From positions 744,001-808,000 of the forward strand of contig NZ_CP154840.1 of the NCBI RefSeq assembly GCF_047301505.1: DNA of 64,000 nucleotides, in the 5' to 3' direction. A program made the position numbers and the translations under genes. Source of the stretch: Lysinibacillus_B sp031181585. Its GTDB lineage: Bacteria; Bacillota; Bacilli; Bacillales_A; Planococcaceae. The notes beneath the pieces are model-generated. The model was not told the origin of the DNA. It saw only the letters and a program-made list of their open reading frames with translations, and made no database searches. Positions 50,905 through 59,538 of the stretch are shown here, piece by piece (position 1 is the stretch's first letter; every line of letters starts with the position of its first letter).

Positions 50905-51498
50905 ATGAGTACAAATATTGTATGGCACGAAGCTTCCATTAAAAAAGAGGAACGCCGCGAAAAAAATGGACATTCAAGCTTTATTCTCTGGTTCACTGGA
51001 CTTTCTGCATCGGGTAAATCTTCGGTTGCGAATGCTTTTGCACACAAGTTGTTTGAAAACGATAAACAGGCTTTTGTTCTAGACGGAGACAATATACGTC
51101 ATGGATTGAACAATGATTTAGGGTTTGATGAGGTTAGCCGTAAAGAGAATATTCGCCGTATTGGTGAGGTAGCAAAACTATTTGTAGAAAGCGGACAAAT
51201 TGTATTAACTGCTTTTATTTCCCCTTATCGAGAAGACCGCCAAGTAGTACGAAGCTTGGTGCAGGAAGGTGAATTTATTGAGGTCTTTGTGAAATGCTCG
51301 GTAGAAGCTTGTGAAAAAAGGGATCCTAAAGGGCTATATAAAAAAGCTCGTAATAATGAAATCCCTCATTTTACGGGCATTAGTGCTCCATATGAGGAGC
51401 CGGTGAACCCTGAAATAATTCTGGATACAGAGCAGTATTCGATCGAGGAATGCGTGGAGCAATTGCAGCAAATTCTATCGGAAAAAGGATATATTTAA
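50905..51498 (+). CDS. cysC: Adenylyl-sulfate kinase
   Basis: A 197-residue kinase from ATG 50905 behind AGGAGGAGAACG. P-loop GLSASGKSS, LDGDNIRHGLNNDLGF, the lid ENIRRIGEVAKLF and FISPYREDRQ are intact. It converts APS to PAPS. Last gene of the sulfate operon; the B. subtilis ylnDEF siroheme genes that follow cysC there are absent here. Confidence 0.94.
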   Translation: MSTNIVWHEASIKKEERREKNGHSSFILWFTGLSASGKSSVANAFAHKLFENDKQAFVLDGDNIRHGLNNDLGFDEVSRKENIRRIGEVAKLFVESGQIVLTAFISPYREDRQVVRSLVQEGEFIEVFVKCSVEACEKRDPKGLYKKARNNEIPHFTGISAPYEEPVNPEIILDTEQYSIEECVEQLQQILSEKGYI

Positions 51499-51504
51499 CG
51501 AGTG

Positions 51505-51537
51505 AGCGGTCAACAAAAGTTGACCGCTTTTTGTTTT
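51505..51537 (+). terminator. Terminator of the cysH operon
   Basis: AGCGGTCAAC-AAAA-GTTGACCGCTTTTTG. Confidence 0.9.
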
Positions 51538-51720
51538 GCTGAGTAACATAAAATCAAATTTTGCGTATCTGAAAATACTTTATTTATTTTGTAATGAATA
51601 CCTTATGCTATTTTAAAATGCTAGGAATGCCATAAAGAAGCAAATGTCATACTATGTTCATTGAAGTCTCCGTAAGACAGTTCTATAATGGAGGTATTGA
51701 AGTTAAAGGAGCGCAAATTT

Positions 51721-52635
51721 ATGTCATTAAGTATATTTGGTTTTCAGGCGCTATGGAGTCCTTATTTAGTAGGTATTGTTGTATTTTTGCTGGTTGTCTA
51801 TTTTTTAACGACGACTGTTTGGAGAAAAGACTTTAAAGTAAGCGAGCCTCTAAAGAAGAGCGAGGCAATCTACTTTGTCCTAGGGATGATTTCTCTTTAT
51901 ATTATCAAAGGGTCCCCAATCGATTTGATGGGTCATATTACATTTACGATGCATATGACACAAATGGCATTGCTACTATTATTAGTTCCGATTCTTATCA
52001 TTAAAGGTATCCCATGGTGGGTATGGAAAGTTGTAGTGGAAGCTCCAGTAGTACGGATAATTTTTAACATCTTTACGAAGCCGTTAGTAGCGATTTTTCT
52101 CTTTGTTTTCATGTTTAGCTTCTACCATCTCCCAGCAGTCTTTGATGTCATCAAGCTCGATATGACACTTCATGGTATTTATACATTTTTACTTTTTATA
52201 AGTGCTGTGTTCATGTACTGGCCGCTGCTTAACCAAGTAGAGGGACAGCACAAAATGAAAAATATCAATAAGCTGGCGTATATTGCGGGGAATGCTGTAC
52301 TCATAACGCCTGCTTGTGCATTGATTATTTTCGCTTCTCATCCTTTATATGCTACTTTTTCTGAGGCGGAATCCTGGTTAAAAGCGATGGAGTTATGCGT
52401 GCCTGTTGATACTTTGTCGAGTCTGAATTTATCAGGACCAGAGTTATTTACCAATATGGACCCTGTAAGTGATCAGCAAGTAGGCGGCGTATTGATGAAA
52501 ATCATTCAGGAAATCATTTTTGGCGTTATTTTGTTCAAGGTATTCCGTGCTTGGTGGAATAGCGAACGAATTAATCCTGAGGATATTACAGAGAAAGCGT
52601 TACGTGATTTCCAAAACCGTACAAACTATAACTAA
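51721..52635 (+). CDS. ctaG: Cytochrome c oxidase assembly factor CtaG
   Basis: A 304-residue membrane protein of the Bacillus CtaG type (PF09678), not the Cox11 type. ATG 51721 follows AAAGGAG with good spacing; earlier in-frame starts lack one. About seven helices, with HITFTMHMTQMALLLLLVPI, MTLHGIYTFLLFISAVFMYWPL and the PEDITEKALRDF tail. It is needed to build active caa3 oxidase, probably in copper delivery. It normally follows ctaF directly; here the sulfate operon lies between. Confidence 0.9.
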   Translation: MSLSIFGFQALWSPYLVGIVVFLLVVYFLTTTVWRKDFKVSEPLKKSEAIYFVLGMISLYIIKGSPIDLMGHITFTMHMTQMALLLLLVPILIIKGIPWWVWKVVVEAPVVRIIFNIFTKPLVAIFLFVFMFSFYHLPAVFDVIKLDMTLHGIYTFLLFISAVFMYWPLLNQVEGQHKMKNINKLAYIAGNAVLITPACALIIFASHPLYATFSEAESWLKAMELCVPVDTLSSLNLSGPELFTNMDPVSDQQVGGVLMKIIQEIIFGVILFKVFRAWWNSERINPEDITEKALRDFQNRTNYN

Positions 52636-52662
52636 TTTAGAGAATGAATAGGAGAATAGGAA

Positions 52663-53124
52663 ATGGGTGTACCAATTTTACCAACGATTAGTACATCATT
52701 CATCGTGCTGAGTGCCATTTTAGTAGCGATCGGATGGGTTTTAATTGTAAAAAGAAAAGTCGAGGCTCACAAAAAGGTAATGACTGCAGCAGGCGTTGCA
52801 GCAATTGTGTTCTTCATTATTTATGCTTCACGAACAGTATTTATTGGTAATACGGCATTCGGTGGTCCGGATGAACTAAAGATATATTATACATTTTTCT
52901 TAGTTTTCCATATTACACTGGCGACAGTGGGGGCTGTTTTTGGCATTACGAGCCTTTGGACAGGTTACAAAAATAATATGAAAATCCACCGCAAAATTGG
53001 ACCGATTACAAGTATTATTTGGTTCTTTACAGGAATTACAGGTGTAATGGTATACATGCTGTTATATGTAATTTATGAAGGCGGAGAAACAACGTCGGTT
53101 ATCAAGGCGATTTTAGGATTTTAG
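52663..53124 (+). CDS. ctaM: DUF420 / CtaM-like oxidase-associated membrane protein
   Basis: A 153-residue protein with four membrane helices from ATG 52663 behind AGGAGAATAGG. DUF420 features: EAHKKVMTAAGVAA, YASRTVFIGNTAFGGP, FHITLATVGAVFG and IHRKIGPITSIIW, with several conserved His residues. CtaM is needed for heme-copper oxidase maturation in Staphylococcus. It follows ctaG by 27 bases in an operon. Confidence 0.85.
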   Translation: MGVPILPTISTSFIVLSAILVAIGWVLIVKRKVEAHKKVMTAAGVAAIVFFIIYASRTVFIGNTAFGGPDELKIYYTFFLVFHITLATVGAVFGITSLWTGYKNNMKIHRKIGPITSIIWFFTGITGVMVYMLLYVIYEGGETTSVIKAILGF

Positions 53125-53128
53125 TGCA

Positions 53129-53163
53129 CAAAAAGGATGTCGCTGTCGACATCCTTTTTTATT
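53129..53163 (+). terminator. Terminator of ctaG-ctaM
   Basis: AAAAAGGATGTCG-CTG-TCGACATCCTTTTTTATT. The next 160 bases contain scrambled sequence without a gene. Confidence 0.85.
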
Positions 53164-53324
53164 ATGCAGGAATTTGGTACTACCAGATGATGAAAAGAGC
53201 AGGCCGTATCCCAATAGCCATTTAAAATCTCCTCCTGGGGCCTTTTTAGCAGGCGCTCCTTTATTAAGAAATGGAGGATAGAAGGCAGCAAAAAAGGCAA
53301 CCTTATTAGGCTGCCAGTAATTTA

Positions 53325-53768
53325 CTATTTTAATTGTTTTTCACGTTCTTCTGCTACATCTTTTACGGATTCCTTTGTAGCAGTTTCTTGGATTTGCTCA
53401 TCTTTTTTGACAGCAATTCCGTATTTTGATAATTCCTTTGCCACAGCATCTAGGATTTGCTCACAGTCTTTGACAAGGTGTGCAGGGAATACTTCGTCAG
53501 TATATTCGACACCGTGCGGATAGTAGTATTTACCAAGTGCCGGCTTCAAGATTTTCAACGTCGCATCATGGGCACCTACATCGCCAGAGATTGCGTCGCA
53601 GAATACACGTAGATAGAAACGGCCTTCACGTACGTCGAAGCGGCGGTCGAACGTCATACGGTCGTAGTCCCAAGCCCCGTGACATTCTAGGCCGTATTTT
53701 TTTAAGATGTCCGTTAGAAATTCCTGATCAACAACAATATTTTCAATTTTTGTATTTTCGAAATACAT
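53325..53768 (-). CDS. yugN: YugN-like family protein
   Basis: A 147-residue soluble protein. ATG 53768 (MYFENTKIENIVVD) lies after AAAGGAGGATAAAG; the upstream in-frame extension is not conserved. YugN pattern: LKKYGLECHGAWDYDRMTFDR, YYLRV-like FYLRVFCDAISG and GKYYYPHGVEYTDEVFP. A lysine/glutamate-rich tail follows. Function unknown. In B. subtilis yugN lies elsewhere. Confidence 0.85.
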   Translation of the reverse strand: MYFENTKIENIVVDQEFLTDILKKYGLECHGAWDYDRMTFDRRFDVREGRFYLRVFCDAISGDVGAHDATLKILKPALGKYYYPHGVEYTDEVFPAHLVKDCEQILDAVAKELSKYGIAVKKDEQIQETATKESVKDVAEEREKQLK

Positions 53769-53919
53769 TGCTTTATCCTCCTTTAGCAAATCGTACATAT
53801 TATATGCTTTATTGTTAATAATAGAACAAATCGACATTTGTTGCAATGACAACATTGTGTCAGGGACTACCAAATTGCTATAATAATAGACAATCAATAC
53901 AAAAAAAGGTGGTAAATCC

Positions 53920-54978
53920 ATGAAGGCTCTATTCCGCATTTTAATCGTCGCAACTATTATTGGCCTTATCTTTTATTATGCCACTATAGATAATGAACAT
54001 GCTCCTCTTGAAGGTCCTAATTCAGTACAGCAGGCGATACCCTCCGAACAGTATATTAATGACTATAATGCAGCTTTATCACCACCTGAGACAGGTATTT
54101 CGACAATGATCGGCCAGCCCAGTGATGTACTGATACAAAATTACGGAGAGCCTAAAAGGATGGATACCACAACCTATGGGTACGAATGGTGGATATACGA
54201 GCAGCTCATGTTTGGAATTGAACAAGGCATGGTTACGCAAGTATACACAAACTCTGAGGACTTGGATGTAAGTCCTTATACAATTGGTCAGCCTGTTGAG
54301 GATATTTACAGAATGACTATTATGGATGCAGAAGTTTCCGTCACCATCGATGAAAATATATATATGTTCACGATGAGTGAAGAGGATACGAAAAATCGTC
54401 TACTCGTTAAGTTTGACACACTGTATGCCCAGTTATACATAGACGAGGTGGAAGGTAATTTAGCGGGTGTTCGCTTTATGAATGGTAAAACACTTGTCCT
54501 TCATCAGCCTTATGAAATGCAGTTTGTCGGAGAAATGATTGAAAAAGAAACACCTTCTTCGTTTCAGCAATTTGAAATCAATCAGGCAAATGCTGAACAG
54601 CTTTTTGAATTAACCAATATATACCGTCAAAAGTTCGGGGTCGAGCCTCTGATTCCCTTTGAGCCATTAAATGAGACAGCTGCGGCTCATAGTGAAGATA
54701 TGTTTTTACAGGATTATATTTCCCATGAATCACCGACTTATGGCTCTTTAGAACAAAGGCTGGAAAAAAAACCAATCTCCTATGAGGAAGCAAATGAAAA
54801 TGTAGCCAAGGCATATTTGGATGCGATTGAAGCTGTTCATGGTCTGCTGAATTCTGCTGATCATCGGGCAATCATGCTGGATGAACAGTATTCACATGGC
54901 GGGACTGGTGTTTATTATAATTATTATACGCAAATTTTTATAAAGAAAAACTTCCCTGAAAAAAGCGGTTTGCATTAG
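53920..54978 (+). CDS. ylbC: YlbC-like CAP-domain protein
   Basis: A 352-residue protein from ATG 53920 behind AAAAGGTGG. An N-terminal membrane anchor (LFRILIVATIIGLIFYYAT), a CAP-associated N-terminal domain (about 85-215, IGQPSDVLIQNYGEPKR) and a C-terminal CAP/SCP domain (about 235-350) with the His of ETAAAHSEDMF and the Glu of YEEANENVA. It should sit outside the membrane. Function unknown. It keeps the B. subtilis ylbC position after ctaG. Confidence 0.88.
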   Translation: MKALFRILIVATIIGLIFYYATIDNEHAPLEGPNSVQQAIPSEQYINDYNAALSPPETGISTMIGQPSDVLIQNYGEPKRMDTTTYGYEWWIYEQLMFGIEQGMVTQVYTNSEDLDVSPYTIGQPVEDIYRMTIMDAEVSVTIDENIYMFTMSEEDTKNRLLVKFDTLYAQLYIDEVEGNLAGVRFMNGKTLVLHQPYEMQFVGEMIEKETPSSFQQFEINQANAEQLFELTNIYRQKFGVEPLIPFEPLNETAAAHSEDMFLQDYISHESPTYGSLEQRLEKKPISYEEANENVAKAYLDAIEAVHGLLNSADHRAIMLDEQYSHGGTGVYYNYYTQIFIKKNFPEKSGLH

Positions 54979-54996
54979 CAGACCGCTTTAATTTTG
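54964..54996 (+). terminator. Terminator overlapping the ylbC stop
   Basis: AAGCGGTTTGC...GCAGACCGCTTTAATTTT; the left arm is inside the last codons. Confidence 0.75.
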
Positions 54997-55138
54997 CGAC
55001 GAAAGCGAAGTATCAGGATAAGGTTTTTTACTAAATTTAAAAAAGTACTATTTTTTTAAATATTTGTAAATTAGGGGGATCTTGCTTTTTTGTGTCAAAT
55101 TCCGTGCGCCCACATACTGTAAAGCAGGAGGGTATAAC

Positions 55139-56626
55139 GTGCAATTAGCAGAGTTATTAAAAGATTGGCCGTGCACGGTAAAAGGCTCAATAAGAGAAGA
55201 AGTAGTGCGTATTGAGGATTCATTGGAAGCTGTGCGACCAGGTGATTTATTTATCGCACGAAAAGGAAAAAAATATGACGGAAAAAAGTGGATTGATCAA
55301 GCGGTTGATCGAGGTGCAAAAGCAATTGTAGTCGATGAAGAAGTCTTTTTTGATGATTTTGTATGCGACGTTCCGTTGATTTGGGTACCAAATATATTGC
55401 AGTTTAGTGCTTATGCAAGCGCGAAGTTATGCGGTTTTCCATCAGAAGTGCTGAAAATTGTTGCTATCACCGGGACGAACGGGAAAACAACGGTCAGCCA
55501 TTTCATTGGACAGATGCTTCAAAAACTAAATAAACGCGTACTTGTAATTGGAACAAACGGGGTTTATTTAAATGGTACGCCGTACGATGCAGATATAGAA
55601 CAACTTACAACGCTGCAGCCAAAACATTTACACCCTTTATTTTTAAAGGCGATAAAGGAAAATGTTGAATATGTAATAATGGAAGCATCATCAATGGGAT
55701 TAGCGACGTACCGGCTGGATCACTGCGATATAGATATTGGTGTATTTCTGAATTTAGCGGAAGATCATTTGGAAGATCATGGGTCATTTGAACAATATAA
55801 ATTGGCTAAGCAGCGTCTCGCAGGGTTAAGCAATAAGCTGGTGTTAAATGGTGATGATTCTTTTTGCAGGAGCGTTGGCGTTCTTTCGAAACGTGAAAAG
55901 TGCTATTTTGGACTAAAAGGACGCGTCGATGTACTATTGCAGACATTAGCGGAAGGAAAAAATGAGAGCACATGCTGGGTACAAACCGCACATAAAGAAC
56001 GTGTTGTCACTGTGCCGTTTATAGGAGATCATCAGCGGGCAAACGTGGCAGCGATGATAGCCGTATTAAAAATGCTTGGATTTTCCTTTGACGATGTTAT
56101 GGAATACATTCCCGAGATGACTTTGCCGGAAGGGCGGATGCAGACATTCTATAGCAAGCAGGGCTTTCATGTGATTGTTGACTATGCACATACAGCCGAT
56201 GCATTAAAGGCTGTCCTTCAAACCGTAAAAAATACCTTTTCGCGAAATGTATATGTTGTTTTCAGCTGTGGAGGAGAAAGAGACGTGGCAAAACGGCGGG
56301 AGATGGGAACTGTCGCTTCCAAATATGCAAATCATATTATTTTAACTACTGATAATTGTCGTAGTGAAAATCCAGAGGTAATCAACAGGCAAATTGCCGC
56401 TGGTTTCTTTGCGACCCAAAGCTATGAAATGATCTTGGCGCGCGAAGAGGCGATCGAGAAGGCGCTCCGTTTGGCAAAAGAGGGAGATGTCATTGTGATT
56501 GCCGGAAAGGGACATGAACGTACCCAGACAATCGGGAATATCACTACCCCATTTTCCGACATTGAATGTGTTACCTCATTACTTGCGCGGCTCGATGACG
56601 AAAAAAGTTGCGGAAGCCGTAGCTAG
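55139..56626 (+). CDS. MurE-type ligase paralogue
   Basis: A 495-residue Mur ligase starting at GTG 55139 behind GCAGGAGGG. ATP site ITGTNGKTT (residues about 111-119), EASSMGLATYRLD, central-domain VDYAHTADALKAVL and C-terminal GKGHERTQ. In standard MurE the third-substrate motif reads DNPR (meso-DAP) or a Lys-type variant; here it reads DNCR followed by SENP, keeping Arg. MurE proper is encoded in the dcw cluster, so this is a second ligase, with an amino-acid substrate I cannot deduce. It is not in this place in B. subtilis. Its end overlaps the opposite-strand thioesterase by 48 bases. Confidence 0.85.
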   Translation: MQLAELLKDWPCTVKGSIREEVVRIEDSLEAVRPGDLFIARKGKKYDGKKWIDQAVDRGAKAIVVDEEVFFDDFVCDVPLIWVPNILQFSAYASAKLCGFPSEVLKIVAITGTNGKTTVSHFIGQMLQKLNKRVLVIGTNGVYLNGTPYDADIEQLTTLQPKHLHPLFLKAIKENVEYVIMEASSMGLATYRLDHCDIDIGVFLNLAEDHLEDHGSFEQYKLAKQRLAGLSNKLVLNGDDSFCRSVGVLSKREKCYFGLKGRVDVLLQTLAEGKNESTCWVQTAHKERVVTVPFIGDHQRANVAAMIAVLKMLGFSFDDVMEYIPEMTLPEGRMQTFYSKQGFHVIVDYAHTADALKAVLQTVKNTFSRNVYVVFSCGGERDVAKRREMGTVASKYANHIILTTDNCRSENPEVINRQIAAGFFATQSYEMILAREEAIEKALRLAKEGDVIVIAGKGHERTQTIGNITTPFSDIECVTSLLARLDDEKSCGSRS

Positions 56627-57079
56627 TTTTTTACCGGTTTCATCTTCAATGATACATTCCATAACAAGCATGCGGCGTCCTTTATTGACGAAAAAGCCTT
56701 TTGCGATTAGCTCTTTATTCGTTGTTGTAGCTAAATAGTTAATATGTAAATTCGTAGTTACCACATTTTTACCAGCTTCAATGGAACGGGCTGCTAGTTC
56801 GCCCATCGCTGCATCGGCCATTGTGGCCAAAATTCCCCCGTGTGGAAGCTTAATTGTATTATGAATGACTGGGGTAACCGGAATACGGATGACACTATGA
56901 TCAGGATAAAAATCGCCTGTCATATGAAGCGCTGCATTGATATATCGGTGATGGAAGCCTGTCTGTTTGTTTCGAAGTCCCTCGAGTAGATGCATCAGCA
57001 CTTCCTCATCCTCCGGTGTACTTTTCAATAAAATTTGCTGTAAAAGTTCTTCAGCCTTTTCTTTTGTTGAAGTAGTCAT
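56579..57079 (-). CDS. PaaI-like hotdog-fold thioesterase
   Basis: A 166-residue protein from ATG 57079 behind GGGGAGAG. The hotdog core with HNTIKLPHGGILATMADAAMG (catalytic HGG-D region), TTNLHINYLATT and GFFVNKGRRMLVMEC marks a PaaI/acyl-CoA thioesterase. A helical N-terminal extension (about 60 residues) precedes it. It is convergent with the MurE-like gene and their 3' ends overlap by 48 bases. Substrate unknown. Confidence 0.82.
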   Translation of the reverse strand: MTTSTKEKAEELLQQILLKSTPEDEEVLMHLLEGLRNKQTGFHHRYINAALHMTGDFYPDHSVIRIPVTPVIHNTIKLPHGGILATMADAAMGELAARSIEAGKNVVTTNLHINYLATTTNKELIAKGFFVNKGRRMLVMECIIEDETGKKLATASATFFVIEPRK

Positions 57080-57166
57080 GATGTCTCTCCCCTTTGTCTA
57101 AATCTTATCTATACCTAATGTAACATAATTTCTGTTATGATAGGAAAGAGATTGGAGGAGTTTTCG

Positions 57167-57616
57167 ATGTTGATGACTTCAGAATGGGCATTTATTTTAG
57201 ACGAAGCTGATAGATTAAGTACCATGATTCTTTCATCTGAACAGGCGCAAAATCTCCATATCGCCTACAAGGCTGTATATGAGGATACAGAGCTTTCTGC
57301 TCAAGTAAAGGCGTTTAGTCTTCTAAAGGAGCATTATGAAGATGTACAGCGTTTCGGGAAATATCACCCGGATTATCATACAATTATGAAAAAAATCCGT
57401 GAGCAGAAGCGTGCTTTGGATTTGAACGAAAAGGTCGCCAAGCTAAAGGTTGCAGAGAACGATTATCAGGATTTGCTGGATGAAGTGAGTCTATTAATCG
57501 GAAGATCTGTTTCGGAGGCTGTAAAGGTACCTGTAAGCAATCCATTCTTTTCGACAGGTGGCGGCTGTAGTACAGGTGGCTGTGGTTCAGGTGGATCATG
57601 CTCGTGCTCAGCATAA
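57167..57616 (+). CDS. ylbF: YlbF family regulator (Y-complex subunit)
   Basis: A 149-residue helical protein from ATG 57167, six bases after GGAGGAG. YlbF/YmcA family helices (ILSSEQAQNLHIAYKAVYED, FSLLKEHYEDVQRFGKYHPDY) are followed by a Cys- and Gly-rich tail with five cysteines in GGGCSTGGCGSGGSCSCSA. With YmcA and YaaT it forms the Y-complex, which steers RNase Y processing and biofilm, competence and sporulation. The cysteines suit an iron-sulfur cluster, reported for the complex. Confidence 0.92.
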   Translation: MLMTSEWAFILDEADRLSTMILSSEQAQNLHIAYKAVYEDTELSAQVKAFSLLKEHYEDVQRFGKYHPDYHTIMKKIREQKRALDLNEKVAKLKVAENDYQDLLDEVSLLIGRSVSEAVKVPVSNPFFSTGGGCSTGGCGSGGSCSCSA

Positions 57617-57618
57617 CT

Positions 57619-57653
57619 CAAACAGCAGGGAAATTCCCTGCTGTTTTTTTATT
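57619..57653 (+). terminator. Rho-independent terminator
   Basis: AAACAGCAGGGA-AAT-TCCCTGCTGTTTTTTTAT. Confidence 0.9.
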
Positions 57654-57912
57654 TATCCACAAACAAGTAAATACCTGCATACCGCTGCAGAGAAACAGTT
57701 TTCCTTTTTCTTGTCACCTATAAGAATGACTGAAAGCTGCTTACAAGAGCTCTACGAGTGTATAACTGTTTCCCTTCACTTACCGGATACGAAAATACTA
57801 CTTTTTATAAAGAAATAATCTTATACAAATAACTTTTTCATTAAAAATTGTGTTTTTTTCCAATCAATTCATTTACAATGTACGAGATTATGTTAATAGA
57901 GGGGAATAAGAG

Positions 57913-59478
57913 GTGTTGAGTTTAAATAAAAGATTTATCTTTCGTTTGCGATATTTGATCATCGGGGTAGTTATGATGGCTTTTATTTCAACGATAGCTA
58001 GCAGTTTATGGGGTGTCTATCAAATATCGAAAAATATATTAATTGAAAATACATTGGAAACAAACCGTGTGTATGCGCAAAAGTTAGCTACGACAGCTAA
58101 TAATTATTTAGAGGAAACATTCAAAACGCTGCAATTCAGCTCCCTCTATATTGCGGAGAATTATGAAAATGAAGCATTGCTCCAGCAGGAAGTAGAGCGT
58201 TTACGATATCAGACTGATGTATTTAACTCTGTGGCAATTACCGACGATGAGGGAATTATTTTAGCTGTCTCTCCCCCTACATTAGAGCTGAAGGGAATTC
58301 AACTTAGCAGTGAACAGACAGGGGAAGCATTAGAGAGACGAAAGCCGCATATTTCCAAGCCGTATGAAGGCATAACAGGGAGGAAACTGATTTTTATTTC
58401 CCAGCCTATTTTTAATGCAGCAGGAGAGTATATCGGACTTGTCGGCGGGACAATTTACATTGAGTATGACAACATATTTCACAAATTATTAGGGGAGCAT
58501 TTTTATAATGACGGCTCTTATGTATATGTAGTAGATGAGGACGGTACCCTCATCTATCATCAGGATCCAAACAGAATTGGAGATGATGTCGCAAGTAATG
58601 AGGTGGTTGATCATTTGATGGAAGGCGGAAGTGGAGCGGAAGAAGTTACGAACACAAAAGGTGTAGAAATGCTTGCTGGCTATAGCGCAGTTGAACTCCC
58701 GAAATGGGGAATTGTTTCTCAGCGGCCGCTTGATGTAACATTGCTTCCTTCTACAGATCTAGTGAAGAAGGTGGCGCTGATTTCAATGCCTTTTGTTTTA
58801 TTAGCATTGGTCATTGTTCTTATCATTGCATCATTTATTACAAAGCCGCTGCAGCAGATGGCATTACTCTCGATGAATGAACAAGAGAGGATAAAGATTG
58901 AAGAACTTCGTAAAGTGAAAAGCTGGTATTTTGAAGCGCGTATCTTAAAAGAATCGCTTGTGCATGCCTTCACCCTCCTGCAAAATCGAATCAGTCATTA
59001 CCAGACTCAATCTACAACAGATGCGCTCACTGGGCTGATGAATCGGCGTTCTATGGATGAAACACTAATTCGATGGACGGAGGAAAATCAGGAATATGCA
59101 GTATTGCTTGTTGACTTAGATCATTTTAAGAGTGTAAATGATACATATGGACATGCTGTGGGGGATGAGGTGCTGAAGTATCTGGCTAAAACTATGCGGA
59201 TGTATAGCCGTCCGCAGGATATTTGCTGTCGGTATGGCGGTGAAGAATTTATCATACTTTTACCGAAAACAACAGAAGAGGAAGCCTATGCAGTAGCAGA
59301 GAATCTGCGCCAGTATCTGCAGGATACAAATAGCCCTTGCGGCCGGCCTGTAACAATGTCCGCAGGCATCGCTGCATATCCGCAGGCAGGAGACTCGCGA
59401 AATGTGATACTTGAAAAGGCTGATCAGGCTCTTTATAAAGCAAAGCACCAAGGCCGCAATCAAGTACAGCTTTTCTAA
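57913..59478 (+). CDS. Cache-domain diguanylate cyclase
   Basis: A 521-residue membrane sensor starting at GTG 57913 behind AGGGGAA. Membrane helix 1 (about 13-36), extracytoplasmic dCache-like region (about 40-280), membrane helix 2 (VALISMPFVLLALVIVLIIASF, about 292-313), short linker and a GGDEF domain (about 365-521) with TDALTGLMNRRSMD and intact active site RYGGEEF. An inhibitory RxxD site (RPQD) lies five residues before GGEEF. It should make cyclic di-GMP in response to an external ligand. It is an insertion between ylbF and ylbG compared with B. subtilis. Confidence 0.88.
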   Translation: MLSLNKRFIFRLRYLIIGVVMMAFISTIASSLWGVYQISKNILIENTLETNRVYAQKLATTANNYLEETFKTLQFSSLYIAENYENEALLQQEVERLRYQTDVFNSVAITDDEGIILAVSPPTLELKGIQLSSEQTGEALERRKPHISKPYEGITGRKLIFISQPIFNAAGEYIGLVGGTIYIEYDNIFHKLLGEHFYNDGSYVYVVDEDGTLIYHQDPNRIGDDVASNEVVDHLMEGGSGAEEVTNTKGVEMLAGYSAVELPKWGIVSQRPLDVTLLPSTDLVKKVALISMPFVLLALVIVLIIASFITKPLQQMALLSMNEQERIKIEELRKVKSWYFEARILKESLVHAFTLLQNRISHYQTQSTTDALTGLMNRRSMDETLIRWTEENQEYAVLLVDLDHFKSVNDTYGHAVGDEVLKYLAKTMRMYSRPQDICCRYGGEEFIILLPKTTEEEAYAVAENLRQYLQDTNSPCGRPVTMSAGIAAYPQAGDSRNVILEKADQALYKAKHQGRNQVQLF

Positions 59479-59498
59479 GCAGAAAGAATGACTCAGTA

Positions 59499-59538
59499 AA
59501 AGAAGCTTGGCCCTATACCAGGGTCAAGCTTCTTTTTT
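59499..59538. terminator. Bidirectional terminator
   Basis: AAGAAGCTTGGCCCT...AGGGTCAAGCTTCTT between the cyclase gene and the convergent GDPD-like gene. Confidence 0.88.
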
